DNA of 64,000 nucleotides from Bromus sterilis. Lineage: Eukaryota; Streptophyta; Magnoliopsida; Poales; Poaceae. How positions within the stretch are numbered: the first letter of the stretch is position 1; every line of letters starts with the position of its first letter. Location: positions 304,928,001 to 304,992,000 of the forward strand of contig OX465598.1 in the NCBI GenBank assembly GCA_950022295.1, given 5' to 3'. This document shows, one piece after another, positions 1 to 10,931 of the stretch. The position numbers and the translations under genes were made by a program. The notes under the pieces were generated by a model. That model was given only the letters and a program-made list of their open reading frames with translations, was not told the origin of the DNA and ran no database searches.

Positions 1-434
1 ATGGACCGGAGTCCCATGATGTTCACTAGTGATGTCTCTCTCCCAAAAGATGATAAAACCGCTATGCGAGGTAAACAAATCACAGCTGGGAAATTGACAG
101 GATTACGGGCGCAAACCAATGCTAACTATGTTACAAAGAAGGAAGAGGCTCAAAAGCATGGCCGTACGCCAAAATAAGTAGACCAAAATCCATCTGCATC
201 TACTACTAATCATCCACCTTGAGATATCTATCCAGAACATCTCGCAGATATTTAGTTGCGAGCCCCACCCAAAGTGTAAACCCAAAGCAACAAACAACTG
301 CATTAAAAGAACTTTGCGTAAAGTAAACATCATTGCGACCGCGGTTACAAGCACCGTTGTTTTCCCCCTTGTGGCAACAACACATCTCCTAGACTCGTGT
401 TGCTGTCACTCAAGCTAGTCATCGGGGGGCATGA
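1..434 (-). mobile_element. Sabrina-like (Athila-clade Gypsy) LTR fragment S0, part 1
   Basis: This is the inner part of a minus-strand LTR. It aligns by eye with 49305-49740 in the 5' LTR of the Sabrina-like element S2, sharing the run around gatgtctctctcccaaaag and the order of all following blocks. It is interrupted after position 434 by a CACTA transposon and resumes at 8452. The window starts inside this LTR, so its other end is not visible. It has no coding role; the similar short reading frames on both strands are LTR shadows. Confidence 0.8.
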
Positions 435-453
435 CACTACAAGAAATATGCTA
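435..453 (+). repeat. CACTA-1 left terminal inverted repeat
   Basis: Nineteen bases, CACTACAAGAAATATGCTA, identical to the reverse complement of 8433-8451. The match breaks at the 20th base (T here, A in the partner). Confidence 0.95.
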
Positions 454-469
454 TCTTGTGACCCTTCAT

Positions 470-740
470 ATTGGTCCCTGAAAGGTCATTGTTTATCAAT
501 TTGTGCCTTTTTGTGACCAAAATCAGTTGGTCAAAAGATGAGGGTCGCAAAGCGGACACTATGACATTTTTTGTGAAATGGTCGTAGATCTTAACGACTA
601 AATAAAAGGTCATAAATTTTATGACCAATTATTTTAGTCATTGGTAGTTTTGCCAGTCCACGTCAGATCCAACGTGGCAAGCTGACGTGGCAAATTTTAT
701 GACCAAATTGAATGGTCGAAGATCAGAATCAGCCCGGTCC
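470..740. repeat. CACTA-1 left subterminal repeats
   Basis: This stretch holds many copies of a short motif in both orientations, of the form TTGTGACCA, ATGACCAA, TGGTCGTA and TGGTCATAA. Part of it (about 607-630) forms a near-palindrome of GGTCATAA and TTATGACC. Similar motifs recur at 8276-8420 near the other end. Dense subterminal motifs are typical of En/Spm elements, where they bind the TNPA-type protein; the binding role is inferred from the family. Confidence 0.65.
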
Positions 741-3399
741 AATTGAGCCATCCATATGAGCCGAGCCCATCAATTTAGGCCATTTAGTATTTTATTTTCC
801 TCGTTACTTTTTGTCATGTACATGGGCCTAGCCCAACAATTCAGCCTTTCTATTCTGTGGGCCTTGGCCTTTTTGTGAACTATTTCTTTTTTTGGTTTCA
901 GCCTTTTTACAGACAAATTTTTTTGGGCCTCAACCATGGCCTTTTGAATTTTAGACTCACTCATCAGTTTAATATAAAATCATTTTCATTCAATATCCAA
1001 TAATTTCATCCAAACTAAGGCAATAAATGCAAAATATTCCATAATCCAGCCAAACTATACATTACAATAATACATAGTATCCATTTTCCTAATACACACA
1101 AGTATAAATAAATAGCAAGCTCCAATGAGCTATTCTTTGCTTGGTGCAGGTTCCAACTTGTTTTAGCTTCTTCATCCTGGACCTTGTTGTTCCAGCAGTC
1201 CACAATTCAACAATCGAAGGACAACATCTACAGGTTATAAATAGTACATTTAGAAATAAAATTAAAACAGAACAGGTCAATTTCGAGGCAGTTGGTGTAC
1301 GAAAATATCTGTAGAACCAAAAAGAAGCATAACTAACAGTGAAGAACAAATAGTACCAACTGACAAAAATTAATAAATAATCTATTTGTAAAAAACAAAT
1401 AATACAGGAGTACTATGTCATCCTTTAAAATTAAAAGTAGGATGATCACTAAACAACAACATTCTCAGGAGCATGTCCACTTTTAAATTTAACCTGATGA
1501 TGTTCTACTAGTAGCCAGGAGCAAGTGTACCAATAACCTATAGATAGTAAGGTACTGCAGCAAGCAAACAGTGCAATAATTTCACCACAACACCTGAAGA
1601 AAAATATTATGCTACTGCTACTCTCATCCATTCAACTGGAAGCATCTAATCCTATCTATCTCGAGGGAGAGAAGGGAATCGGTGGGCTAGAACCAGGTAA
1701 TGTTGGCGTCGACGATGCTCTAGATGGGGTTGTTGTTGTTGAGGAAGATGATCTCCAAGTTGTGCTTGATGATGTGGACCAGCATGATCTTTTTCTGTTG
1801 TTGCTGCCAGACATATGAGCGAGTTGGTGAGGAGCTCAATGATGTAGCACTCTCCAGCAAAGGTAACAACATAAATGGTACATAAATTTAGAAATACAAC
1901 AACAGATAGTAATCTCTCATGACTAATGGAAGTAGGTAGCACACAGCACACCTAAAAGCATACAACAGTAGAAGCTAGTGCGGAAATGCAAATCAAAATT
2001 AAAATTTCTACAATAGTAAAACAAATATCCAGGAACAGTAACAGTACACACAAACATCTCCTCTTTTATTATTTCCCTGGTCTCAAAAAGTACGCATTCA
2101 CTTACAGCTAGTAAAGATATTAAGATGAGAATAAGTAATAACAGTTCATTGACACAATACCTCTTGCAACTAGACACAAATTCTCAAAGAATCTTCATGG
2201 CATAGTTTGTTTTTTTTTCAGTTCAAGATGGATGTCAAATCATTATATTGCCTAGTGATGAAATCCACTGAACATACTATATTTGTTCAAAAAAAACTGA
2301 ACATACTATATGTAGGTAGAGATTCTCATATAGTTTTAATCTTATTACACTGAAGATCTTCTAGAAAAGTCAAAGACAACAATCCATATATATATGTACT
2401 TCTTAGGTAAGGTCCAACAAGAGTTGGGTGCATTAATTGATCACGCAACAACCATTTAGCTTCAAGTAAAGATCGGCATGATCAAGGTGCCTTAGGCTAC
2501 GTTTGGCACCAAAGTATTTTTGAAGTTTTCAGAGAATACCGTAGTTTTTTTAAGAAACCATGGTTTTCAATACTTTGATGTGTTTGGCATCGACAAAAAC
2601 TGCAGTTCTATAAACCAAAGTATCTCAAAAACTGTGGTTTTACTGTTGTATCTAAAAAAGAGGGTCAGACCAGTTTTTTCTAAACCGAATTGATTGAGAT
2701 CACGAGGACTGACTCTACCGTATAGCTGTGGATAAGAAGATAACATGGTATGCCTTCTATTTTTTATCTCCATCTGTTAGCTGGTAAACAGATTATATTT
2801 TATCCCTTGGTTACTAGGTTTTTTTAGCGGGATCCATTGGTTATTTGGTGTTTCGGTTTGATTAGCTTGTTCTTAGTCATTTTCCCAATTCGTCATCTTC
2901 TCTATGTTTGTGCGTTGAACAAATACCCAACATTCCTATTGACAGTACAACGCAGCTGCTAAGATGTGCATATCAAATTTCATGTATCAACTTTTATAAA
3001 ATTCCAATAAAAAGGGTAATGATAATAGAACACACGTGATAACTTGTCGTATATCACATTCAAAGAGATTTCAACATCATTAACCCACGCAAAGGAAGAG
3101 TGTGATTCCAGCTGCTAGACGTTCGCAAAGTTGGTAGACACGCAGTATAACTCAGGTTGCTCAGATCCTAGCTACTAGCCACTAAGTGGTCATCTCCTGC
3201 GTGGTGTCTGTATTCAGATGGCGGCCGTTCGCAGCAGCTAATTAGCTAGCTAATGTAATTAGATAGAAACCTTAAACTGGCTGTTATATTGCCTCCATGG
3301 TACTACCAGGATCTTACTTGACAACAGATACGTCCTGTTACTTATTAATTTCTAGATGCTAGATTTGATCCGAGTCGCGTCAGTAAATCAACAGCACGA
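741..3399. other. AT-rich CACTA-1 interior without a recognisable gene
   Basis: No convincing protein family is seen on either strand; the reading frames are short and lack domain motifs. Around 2495-2660 there is a stretch with two spaced copies of a gtttggcaccaaagta / gtttggcatcga style motif, as seen in hAT-type miniature elements, but I could not delimit inverted repeats or a target duplication. The rest is plain AT-rich filler of CACTA-1. Confidence 0.4.
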
Positions 3400-4380
3400 T
3401 TCACACTTTCACAAACGAAAGGAAACGAAACACCACATCGAGTAGGGTTGTTCCCCTACTCCAATCCAAGATTTGAGGGAAGGAAGGAGCGGGCTTGTAG
3501 CTGTAACCTGGAGGGTTGTGTAGTCATGGGGAGCTTGTAGTCCTTGTAGAGGAAGTAGCGAACGCCGCCGGCCGCGGCTGCCGACCTAGTTAACCCGGCC
3601 TAGACGTTGCCGAGCGTGTTCTTGCGGCAACTGCACCACCCGCGTCCTGAAAAAGCAGTCACACAACAAAAACGTCAGATCTGATTACTCTATCCAAGCA
3701 ACAAGGAGGGGACGGGTCCGGTAGCAGCAGTTGGGGAAGCGGAGAGTCGAGGACGCGGCTGTCTCGGTGCGGTGTCGGCGGAGGAGCACCATACAGGGGT
3801 CTGAGCCGCATGTGGGGAGGAGCCTCTAGAGTCACCGGAGCCGTCCCTGTGATGGAGGCGCCGCCGCCCCAAAACCCTAGCCACAAGCAGGGCTGCGGGT
3901 GAGCGTTGGAGGCCGGGAGCGGCGAATCCCACCGGGGGAAAGGACCCAGCGGAGCGAGACGAGCTCGTGTTGTGCCGCGCGGTGACGAGAGTCGCCGAAG
4001 AACGCCGGAATCGTCCGGCGTATATGGTGGCAGAGATGTGTCCCGGGAGAGAGAGAGAGAGAAGGGTCGCTGGAGAGAGAGATGGATAGGTGGGGGGCTC
4101 GGCCTGAGGTGGGAAGGAAGCGGAGAGGAGGGGGAGAGGCCGCCAGCGGCAATGTTTGCGAGGGACGAGACGGTGGGTGGATGGCGGCGGCGATGTGGGA
4201 GACGAGGGGAGGGGGCTAGGATCGGGGTGGGTGGGGGAGACAAGGGGAGGGATAGGATGGGGTGGATGGGTTTCCCTTTTTCATTTACTTTTTCTTCTTC
4301 TCTGTACATATAGAAATGAACGGCCGTGGGATGGATGGCTGGATCGGCGCCATGTAATCGATCCGTGGGACAACTAAATC
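3400..4380. other. GC-rich, gene-like segment carried in CACTA-1 (possible captured host fragment)
   Basis: Base composition switches sharply from AT-rich to CpG-rich and back. On the minus strand a 247-codon frame covers 3659-4402, but it is proline, serine and arginine rich with no domain I know, and several other frames are equally open, so it is probably compositional. A minus-strand acceptor-like site (pyrimidines then CAG) lies at 3646-3655, followed downstream (lower coordinates) by a further GC-rich exon-like block interrupted by stop codons. This looks like a captured 5' end of a host gene: promoter, 5' exon, intron border and start of exon 2. CACTA elements often carry such pieces. 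I could not name the donor gene. Confidence 0.35.
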
Positions 4381-4479
4381 TACCAATGAGAATAGAGCAC
4401 ATGTAATTGTGTTTTTTCTTTTCTTTTTCTTTTACTTTTTCACATTAAAAATCAATAAAGGAACTCTTAATTTACACAG

Positions 4480-7390
4480 GGATGTATAGTGGAATGGCAA
4501 ACAATATTTTCAAAGGGATATTTTATTTTCTTCGAAGAAAATTTCGTTTTCCATTTTTAGAGTGCCCAAAATGAATTTTTTGTGAAGTATCTATCATATA
4601 TTTGTTGAAAAATTTGACAAAATCATTTTTCTAAAATATTAGGCCATATTTTATGTACAATTGAACAGATGGTTTGGTGTCAAAAGATTTTACCCACCTC
4701 TCGTAAAAAAGATAAATTTGCGCTGATTCAGTTGGAAGTGGGTCAAATTTGAACTACATGTGCTTGATAGTTTGCTCTTTATTTTTTCAAAAAATCATTT
4801 CTAGGTACACAAGTAGTCATTTAATCAGAGATCCACCAAGCTTTTTGTAAGATTTCACCCCTAGCTATCACCGGTCATGCCCCCCTTTCCCCCGTTTTGA
4901 CCGCATTTTGAAACCAGCTTAAACAATTCAAAAAAAATCAAAAAATGTAAAATCTTCGCGTTGCATCCTAATTCATGTCCTAGTAACCATACAAACCAAC
5001 AAACTTGAAATAATGCAAATATCTTAAATAATTATTCTCAAAATGACCTATCGAGTATGAAGGTTCGTGGCTTTCAAGTCAAATGACCGATGTTAGTGCT
5101 AGTTTCAAATGATAGTTTTCCAAAATGATCTCATATTGTGCAAATGGGTGCATATTGGAATGGGCAACAAGTTTGCGAAAGGAAGTTTTCATTTTCGTTC
5201 TAAGAAAAATCCATTTTTCATTTTCTGAGTACCAAAAGTAGAGTTGTTTTGTGAAGAAGATACCAAATATTTGGTGCGAATTTGAACCACTCAATTTTTG
5301 TAAAATAGTATACCATATTTTATTAAAAATTGACCAAATGTTTGCATGATAAATGATTTTTACCCACCTCTCGTGAAAAAAGACAAATTTGCGTTGATTC
5401 AGTTGGAAGTGGGTCAAATTTGAACTACATGTGCTTGATAGTTTGCTATTTATTTTTTTCAAAAAATCATTTATAGGTACACAGGTAGTCATTTAATCAT
5501 AGATCCACCAAGAGTTTTGCAAGATTTCACCCCTAGCTATCACCGGTCATGCCCCCTCCGCGCGTTTTGACCGCATTTTGAAACTGGTTTAAACAATTAA
5601 AAAAATCAAAAAATTGTAAAACCTTCGCTTTGCATCCTAATTTATGTACTAGTAACCATACAAACCAACAAACTTGGAATAATGCAAATATCTTAAAAAA
5701 TTCTTCTCAAAATGAGCTATCAAGTATGAAGGTTCGTGGCTTTCAAGCCAAATGACCGATGTTAGTGCTAGTTTCAAACGATAGTTTCCCCAAATGATCT
5801 CATATCGTGCAAGTGGGTGCATATTGGAATGGGCAACAAGTTTGAGAAAGGAAGTTTTCATTTACGTTGTACGAAAAATATATTTTTCATTTTCTTAGTG
5901 CCAAAAGTAGGATTGTTTTGTGAAGAAGTTACCAAATATTTGGTGTGTATTTGAACCACTCCCTTTTTGTAAAATAGTATACCATATTTTATTAACAATT
6001 GACCAAATGTTTGCATGATAAATGATTTTTACCCACCTCTCGTGAAAAAGATAAATTTGCGCTGATTTAGTTGGAAGTTGGTCAAATTTGAACTACATGT
6101 GCTTGATAGTTTTCTCTTTATTTTTTCAAAATATCATTTCTAGGCACGCAAGTAGTCATTTAATCAGAGATCCACCAAGAGTTTTGCAAGATTTCACCCC
6201 TAGCTATCACCGGTCATGCCCCCTCCCCAGTTTTGACCGCATTTTGAAACCGACTTAAACAATTAAAAAAAATAAAAAAAATGTAAAACATTCGTGTTGC
6301 ATCCTAATTTATTTCCTAGTAACCATACAAACCAACAAACTTGGAATGATGCAAACATATTAAAAAATTCTTCTCAAAATGAGCTATCGAGTATGAAGGT
6401 TCGTGGCTTTCAAGACAAATGACCAATGTTAGTGCTAGTTTTAAAGGATAGTTTTCCCAAATGATCTCATACTGTGAAAGTGGGTGCACACTGGACTGTG
6501 AAAGAAGTTTGCAAAAGGAAGTTTTCATTTTCGTTGTACGAAAAATCCATTTTTCATTTTCCGAGTGCCAAAAGTAGGGTTGTTTTGTGAAGAAGCTACC
6601 AAATATTTGGTGTGAATTTGAACCACTCCATTTTTGTAAAATAGTAGACCATATTTTATTAACAATTGACCAAATGTTTGCATGATAAATGATTTTTATA
6701 CATCTCTCGCGAAAAAGGAAAATTTGCGTTGATTCCGTTGGAAGTGGGTCAAATTTGAACTACATGTGCTTGATAGTTTGCTCTTTATTTTTTCAAAAAA
6801 TCATTTCTAGGTACACAAGTATTCATTTAATCAGAGATCCACCAAGAGTTTTGCAAGTTTTTACCCCTAGCTATCACCGGTCATGTCGCTCCCCCGTTTT
6901 GACCGCATTTTGAAACCGGCTTAAACAATTCAAAAAAAATGTAAAACATTCGCGTTGCATCCTAATTTATGTCCTGGTAACCATACAAACCAACAAATTT
7001 GGAATAATGCAAATATTTTAAAAAATTCTTCTCAAAATGAGCTATGTATGAAGGTTCGTAGCCTTCAATCCAAATGACCGATGTTAGTGCTAGTTTAAAA
7101 GGATAGTTTATTTAAATGATCTCATATTTTGCACAAATGTTCCTATTGGAATGACAAACAATGTTGTTGAAATGTGTTTTCATTTTCTTTGCATGGAAAG
7201 ACCATTTTTTATTTTTCGAGTGCCAAAAATAGTGTTATTTTGTGAAGAACATACCAAATATTTGTTAAAAATTTGGACCACTTTATGTTCAAATAGTATT
7301 AGACCATAGTTTATGTACAATTGACTAGATGCCCACCATTTTTTCCGCATTTTGAAATCAACTAAACTAATTCAAAAAAATAAAAAATGT
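4480..7390. repeat. Tandem array, unit about 668 bp, about four copies
   Basis: The landmark tacccacctctcgt recurs at 4691, 5361, 6030 and, diverged, near 6697, giving periods of 670, 669 and about 667 bp. Other blocks keep the same order in each unit: TAGCTATCACCGGTCATG, then GTTTTGACCGCATTTTGAAA, then a stretch near TGAAGGTTCGTGGCTTTCAA. Similar short minus-strand frames arise in each unit and are repeat shadows. The first and last units are partial and more diverged. The array makes up over a third of CACTA-1. It may be spacer that expanded by unequal exchange. Confidence 0.85.
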
Positions 7391-8047
7391 AAACCCTTCG
7401 CATTATGTCAACTTATGTGGCACGATTACAATGTACTTGAGATTTTTTTTCTTTTTTCATCACATTGAATACATGGTAAACTTTTCTATACTCGTTTTTC
7501 TTTTCAAATATTTTAATAACATTTTTAATACATGGTGAACATTTTTACTATACACATTGAACATTTTTCAAATAAAATTTCAAGCTTTTTTTACACCACA
7601 CCATTTAAAAAATATATTAGAACATTTTTCAAAATTTGATGAACCAAATTTGGACAACATTAAATCATCATACAAAATTAAAAAATGATGGCCTGCACTT
7701 AGGATGACATAAAATTTGAAGTTCGCCAACACAGATGTTATGCATCTCTTTGAGATGAACCAAATAGATTTTTGGATCATCTCAATCCAAAGGCAATCGG
7801 AAAATTGATGGTGAAATTTCATTTCAAACATTCCAAAAAATATTTATTTAGGAACTTTCAAAGAAAACATTTGAACTCCCTAAAGTTGTGTGGAGTCAAA
7901 CTTGAGGAATGCCCTGATATGCATGTTCATATGGCTTATGGGCCTTCAGCAACAAAATGGCATTAGGAGGCCTCGTCCTACTGAGGCACAGGCCCAACGT
8001 AGTAATGCGATGATTTAATAAATTCGGTTTGAACTATATTCACAAAC
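7391..8047. other. AT-rich CACTA-1 interior, no gene seen
   Basis: This holds AT-rich sequence between the tandem array and the tRNA-like stretch. One plus-strand frame of about 60 codons (7772-7966) has no recognisable motif and is not supported by composition. Nothing else is visible. Confidence 0.5.
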
Positions 8048-8116
8048 CATTGTGTGGCGTATTGGTTAGGAGCTTGGTGAAGGAGCCGAAGTTCTCGGGT
8101 TCGAACCCCAAACACC
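8048..8116 (+). other. tRNA-like stretch with pol III A-box and B-box style motifs
   Basis: The stretch contains TGGCGTATTGG (8055-8065), close to the internal A box of tRNA genes, and a perfect B-box style GGTTCGAACCC (8098-8108), at tRNA-like spacing of about 33 bp. A full cloverleaf is not convincing: the T-stem has a mismatch and the acceptor arm pairs poorly. It could be a decayed tRNA gene, the head of a tRNA-derived SINE, or chance. It lies inside CACTA-1, so it would have been carried along by that element. Confidence 0.35.
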
Positions 8117-8123
8117 TCTTTTT

Positions 8124-8293
8124 GACAATTGACACATGGATATGATATATATAGACAAAAATAAGTCCATTGGTTAGTGTTGTCTCTGCTTTATGAACTT
8201 TTCATATAAGGACAATTGACACATGGATATGATATATCGACAAAAATAAGTCCATCGGTTAGTGTTGCCTGCTTTATGACCTTTTCATATAAT
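8124..8293 (+). repeat. Direct duplication, unit 87 bp
   Basis: The block starting gacaattgacacatggatatg occurs at 8124 and again at 8211, immediately adjacent, with small differences (loss of one TA dinucleotide step, a C/T change and a short deletion). It lies just inside the right subterminal region of CACTA-1. Confidence 0.85.
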
Positions 8294-8432
8294 GCAATTA
8301 CGACCGTTTTGATTCAAATGGTCGTTATAGTATAGGGTTTGGACCCTTCCAAACAGCCTACGACCAATTGGTTCGAGATAGTCGTAGATTTACAACCATT
8401 TTTTCCAGGGTCACTGACAGAATGTCAGAAGT

Positions 8433-8451
8433 TAGCATATTTCTTGTAGTG
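8433..8451 (-). repeat. CACTA-1 right terminal inverted repeat
   Basis: Nineteen bases reading TAGCATATTTCTTGTAGTG on the plus strand, the exact inverse of 435-453, followed by the TGA target duplication. Confidence 0.95.
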
Positions 8452-8771
8452 TGAACCCACAATCAAGCATAACGCCCCCTCTCGGAGTTACTAACTACTA
8501 CTTTGCCAAAGGAATAAACAGCAACGGAGAACATGCAAGAATTACTCTACAAGAAAAATATAAAAGATAAGAACCAAATATATTAATCAATCACAATCTA
8601 AACATAGTCTCATAATCCATCATATCCTAACAAACTCAGCATAGCAATAGCAGAAAGAATTACATATATGCCTTGATCATGTAGGCAAGCTCACAGGGTC
8701 TAATCCATGAAGAACAAAGAGGGAAGGAGAACATCACATAGCTATTGATCATGGAACCATCGTCCAAGGCA
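8452..8771 (-). mobile_element. Sabrina-like LTR fragment S0, part 2
   Basis: This continues the LTR interrupted at 434. It follows the same block order as 49741-50055 of S2 (catgcaagaatt, aaactcagcatag, atcacatagct). Similarity stops abruptly at about 8771 after gtccaagg. It shares subtype-specific sequence (ggtctaatccatgaagaaca) with the LTR at 15936-16633, which S2 lacks, so S0 and S1 belong to the same subtype. It overlaps S1's LTR by about 134 LTR positions. Confidence 0.8.
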
Positions 8772-9174
8772 TCGGGAGCTCCCATTGTTCGGCTTCCGCT
8801 CTCGTCCACGGCTCCCTCGTCCTTGCCTGCCCCCCATGCTGGATATCATGGCTGGTGGCGCAGCAGTTGCCCTGCTCCTCTGCTCGCCCTGGGTCGAGAC
8901 AACGCGCGACGAGGCCGCTCTCGCTCGCCGTCTCTGCCGCAGGGCGAGCCAGCTGCTTCTGGAGCCTGCACCAGCCTCGCCTCAGGTGGACGTTCCCTGC
9001 AACCCTCCTCCGCTCGCTCCTGCGCCACCTGCGGACAGGCCCCTGACGATGAGCCTTCGGTCGTCCACAAGTGCTCGCTTTGACGCTCCGCCCGCCGCAC
9101 CAAGATCTCCTCTGACAACACCAAGGCAAGGCGCAGTCTCCGCATTGCAGCGCGTGAGCAGCCGATGTACTCCT
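8772..9174. other. GC-rich segment of unknown origin between two LTRs
   Basis: Composition differs from both neighbours. Several frames are open on both strands, as expected for GC-rich DNA. Near 9080-9170 the plus strand reads a basic stretch of the type RRSLRIAAREQP, reminiscent of basic tails of Gag or LINE ORF1 proteins, but no longer match can be followed. It may be a captured or truncated retroelement coding piece. I do not assign a gene. Confidence 0.3.
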
Positions 9175-9519
9175 TGATACGTCCAAAATTCATCACTATT
9201 TTATATCATAATTCACCCCTATTCATTGATATATTTCACATTATGATGATGTTCTTATGTTGTTTTGTCTTGTTTTACACTGTTTGCAACTTTTCAGTGC
9301 CGAAACAGCAGACGCAGGATTCATCGAAGAAAAGTAGACATTGATTTGCTGAAGCAGAAGACCCCCAAATGAGCTAAAAATCGATGGAGGGCATTTTTCG
9401 GAAGAATGACGGAGCGACGCAAAACAGGTGCTAGAGGGGGGCCACCAGGTGCCCAGGCGCCCCCCTGGCCGCGCCGGGAGGCCGCCTGGACTCCTGGAGG
9501 CACCCCAGGGCCCCCCCTC

Positions 9520-9534
9520 TGGCATATATACCCC
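9520..9534 (+). promoter_or_regulatory. TATA-like box in the Athila-clade LTR
   Basis: The sequence ggcatatataccccT lies about 350 bp into the LTR, just after a very GC-rich stretch and just before cgtcatccggaaaccctaaa. This is the usual position of the U3/R boundary in this clade, so it is the probable promoter core. Assigned from position and motif only. Confidence 0.45.
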
Positions 9535-10047
9535 TCGTCATCCGGAAACCCTAAAGATAGCAGAATTTACGGAGTTTTGCTGCCACTCTGTGGCGGAAAC
9601 CTACAGAGAAGAAAAGGCTCTCCGGTGGACAGATTCTGCCGGGGACAACACTTCCCGGAAGGGGAGATCGTCGCCATCGTCATCACCGTCGTCACGGGAA
9701 TCATCGAGATCATCATCAACATAATCCCCATCATCAGCACCATCTCCATCTTCACCCCATCTCATCTCATCATTGCAACTTGTGTTGTAACCCTTACTAT
9801 CCATCTCTCTACTCTACCGGTGTTGATTACTCCTTTGTGGTGAATGCTATTGAGTTTTGTTGGAGAATTATTATTATGACCAGATTTTTATAATATATTT
9901 ATCACCACTGATCATGATCTATTTTATGTCTTGTGAGTAGTTACTTTAGTTCTTGAGGACATGGGAGAAGTCTTGTTGTTAGTAGTCATATGATGTTAAT
10001 TAATATGTGTTGTTTGATATTTAAGTTGTGTTGTTATTCTTCTAGTG

Positions 10048-10350
10048 GTGTTATGTGAGTCGAACACATAACACTTCGCCTTTTTAAGGACCTAGGGAAT
10101 ACATTGTGTATAAAGAATGCTTACGGTGGGTTGTCGGAGTGATAGAAACCTGAACCCCAGTTCGCACACTTTTGCACAAGGTGGTTAGGCTTAGTCTCGA
10201 ATAATATATTTTATGTGAGTCGAACACATAACACTTCGCCTTTTTAAGGACCTAGGGAATACATTGTGTATAAAGAATACTTACGGTGGGTTGTCGGAGT
10301 GATAGAAACCTGAACCCCAGTTCATCACACTTTTGCACAAGTCCTTGATC
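10048..10350 (+). repeat. 160-bp direct duplication with a hairpin inside the Athila-clade LTR
   Basis: The block starting ttatgtgagtcgaacacata occurs at 10051 and 10211, with about 130 bp of near-identity in the second copy. At 10048-10074 the first copy forms a hairpin with 10-bp perfect arms (gtgttatgtg and cacataacac) around a 7-base loop; the second copy keeps only the inner 7 bp of each arm. The junction between the units includes a truncated copy of the LTR segment normally found further down (gtggttaggct, ttagtctcga), as expected if replication slipped or unequal exchange occurred. Confidence 0.85.
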
Positions 10351-10830
10351 TTATTGTTGTGGTTAGGCTTTTTCCTTAATTTCTACCTTGTATTTTCGGA
10401 TGCTTGCAAGGTGTTTAATCCTAAGAGTGCACTTATCTTAGTCTCGAAGGTGTACTAGCATTGATCCACCCACTCAACACTTCTCAACACAAAACATAGT
10501 ATCAATACGGAGTATGGAGAAAGCACATGACTACCTCTCCCGTGTGTCCTCAAGAACACTTTAGCCTTTATAAGTTCAGTTGCTAGGCTTATCCTTTGCT
10601 AAAAAGGATTGGGGCACTTGTTGCTCCTCAGTACCCTTTACTTTGGTTGTATTTACCTTCTTGTTGCTTATACCAAAAACCCCTAAAAAATTATCTTTCA
10701 GTGTCTACAACTATTCCTTATCCAAATTCACTTGTCAATACCTTCTGCTCCTCGTTGGGTTCGACACTCTTACTTATCAAAAATGCTACAGTAGATCCCC
10801 TACAATTGAGGGTCACCAAGTACTGTTTTC

Positions 10831-10848
10831 TGGCGCTGTTGCCGGGGA
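10831..10848 (+). other. Retroviral-type primer binding site (Asp-tRNA type)
   Basis: TGGCGCTGTTGCCGGGGA differs at one base from the TGGCGCCGTTGCCGGGGA primer site typical of Athila-clade elements. It lies 15 bp downstream of the inferred LTR end and fixes the plus orientation of the element. Confidence 0.8.
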
Positions 10849-10931
10849 GTGTAGCGCTATTGGAAAGCGAAGCTGGTAAGGAAACTTTTATATTACTGTT
10901 TTTATTTTGCAGTTGCTACTTTCTGTCCTTA

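Larger units (their letters stand above)
435..8451. mobile_element. Complete non-autonomous CACTA (En/Spm) DNA transposon, CACTA-1
   Basis: The 8017-bp element starts CACTACAAGAAATATGCTA and ends with the exact inverse, giving 19-bp perfect terminal inverted repeats. The 3-bp sequence TGA flanks both sides (432-434 and 8452-8454), as expected for CACTA target duplications. Joining the flanks restores the order seen in the uninterrupted LTR copy near 49740. Both ends carry clustered direct and inverted copies of a GACCA/TGGTC motif, the usual subterminal transposase-binding array. No transposase-like protein is visible, so mobility would need TNP proteins from another CACTA. It carries a GC-rich gene-like insert, a ~668-bp tandem array and a tRNA-like stretch, described separately. 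Confidence 0.92.
9175..10815 (+). mobile_element. Athila-clade Gypsy 5' LTR (Fatima/Sabrina-type)
   Basis: The LTR begins TGATACGTCCAAAATTCATC and is taken to end at ggtca (10815), just before a leader and an Asp-tRNA-type primer site; this gives about 1641 bp. It contains a TATA-like catatatac near 9523-9531, then a GC-poor leader with ATC-rich sequence (9680-9770). An internal 160-bp direct duplication is annotated separately. It is followed by gag in the same orientation. No matching 3' LTR lies in the window: the element is cut at 11316 by CACTA-2 sequence. Confidence 0.75.

Noticed and set aside
2495..2660. hAT-like MITE
   Set aside because: A suggestive gtttggcaccaaag motif, but no inverted-repeat partner or 8-bp duplication could be found.
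3659..4402. 247-codon minus-strand frame as a gene
   Set aside because: Overlapping frames on both strands are equally open; Pro/Ser/Arg-rich composition, no motif. Kept only as a GC-rich captured segment.
4480..7390. CRISPR-like or regulatory repeat array
   Set aside because: Units are ~668 bp and contiguous without spacers; a tandem duplication inside a transposon.
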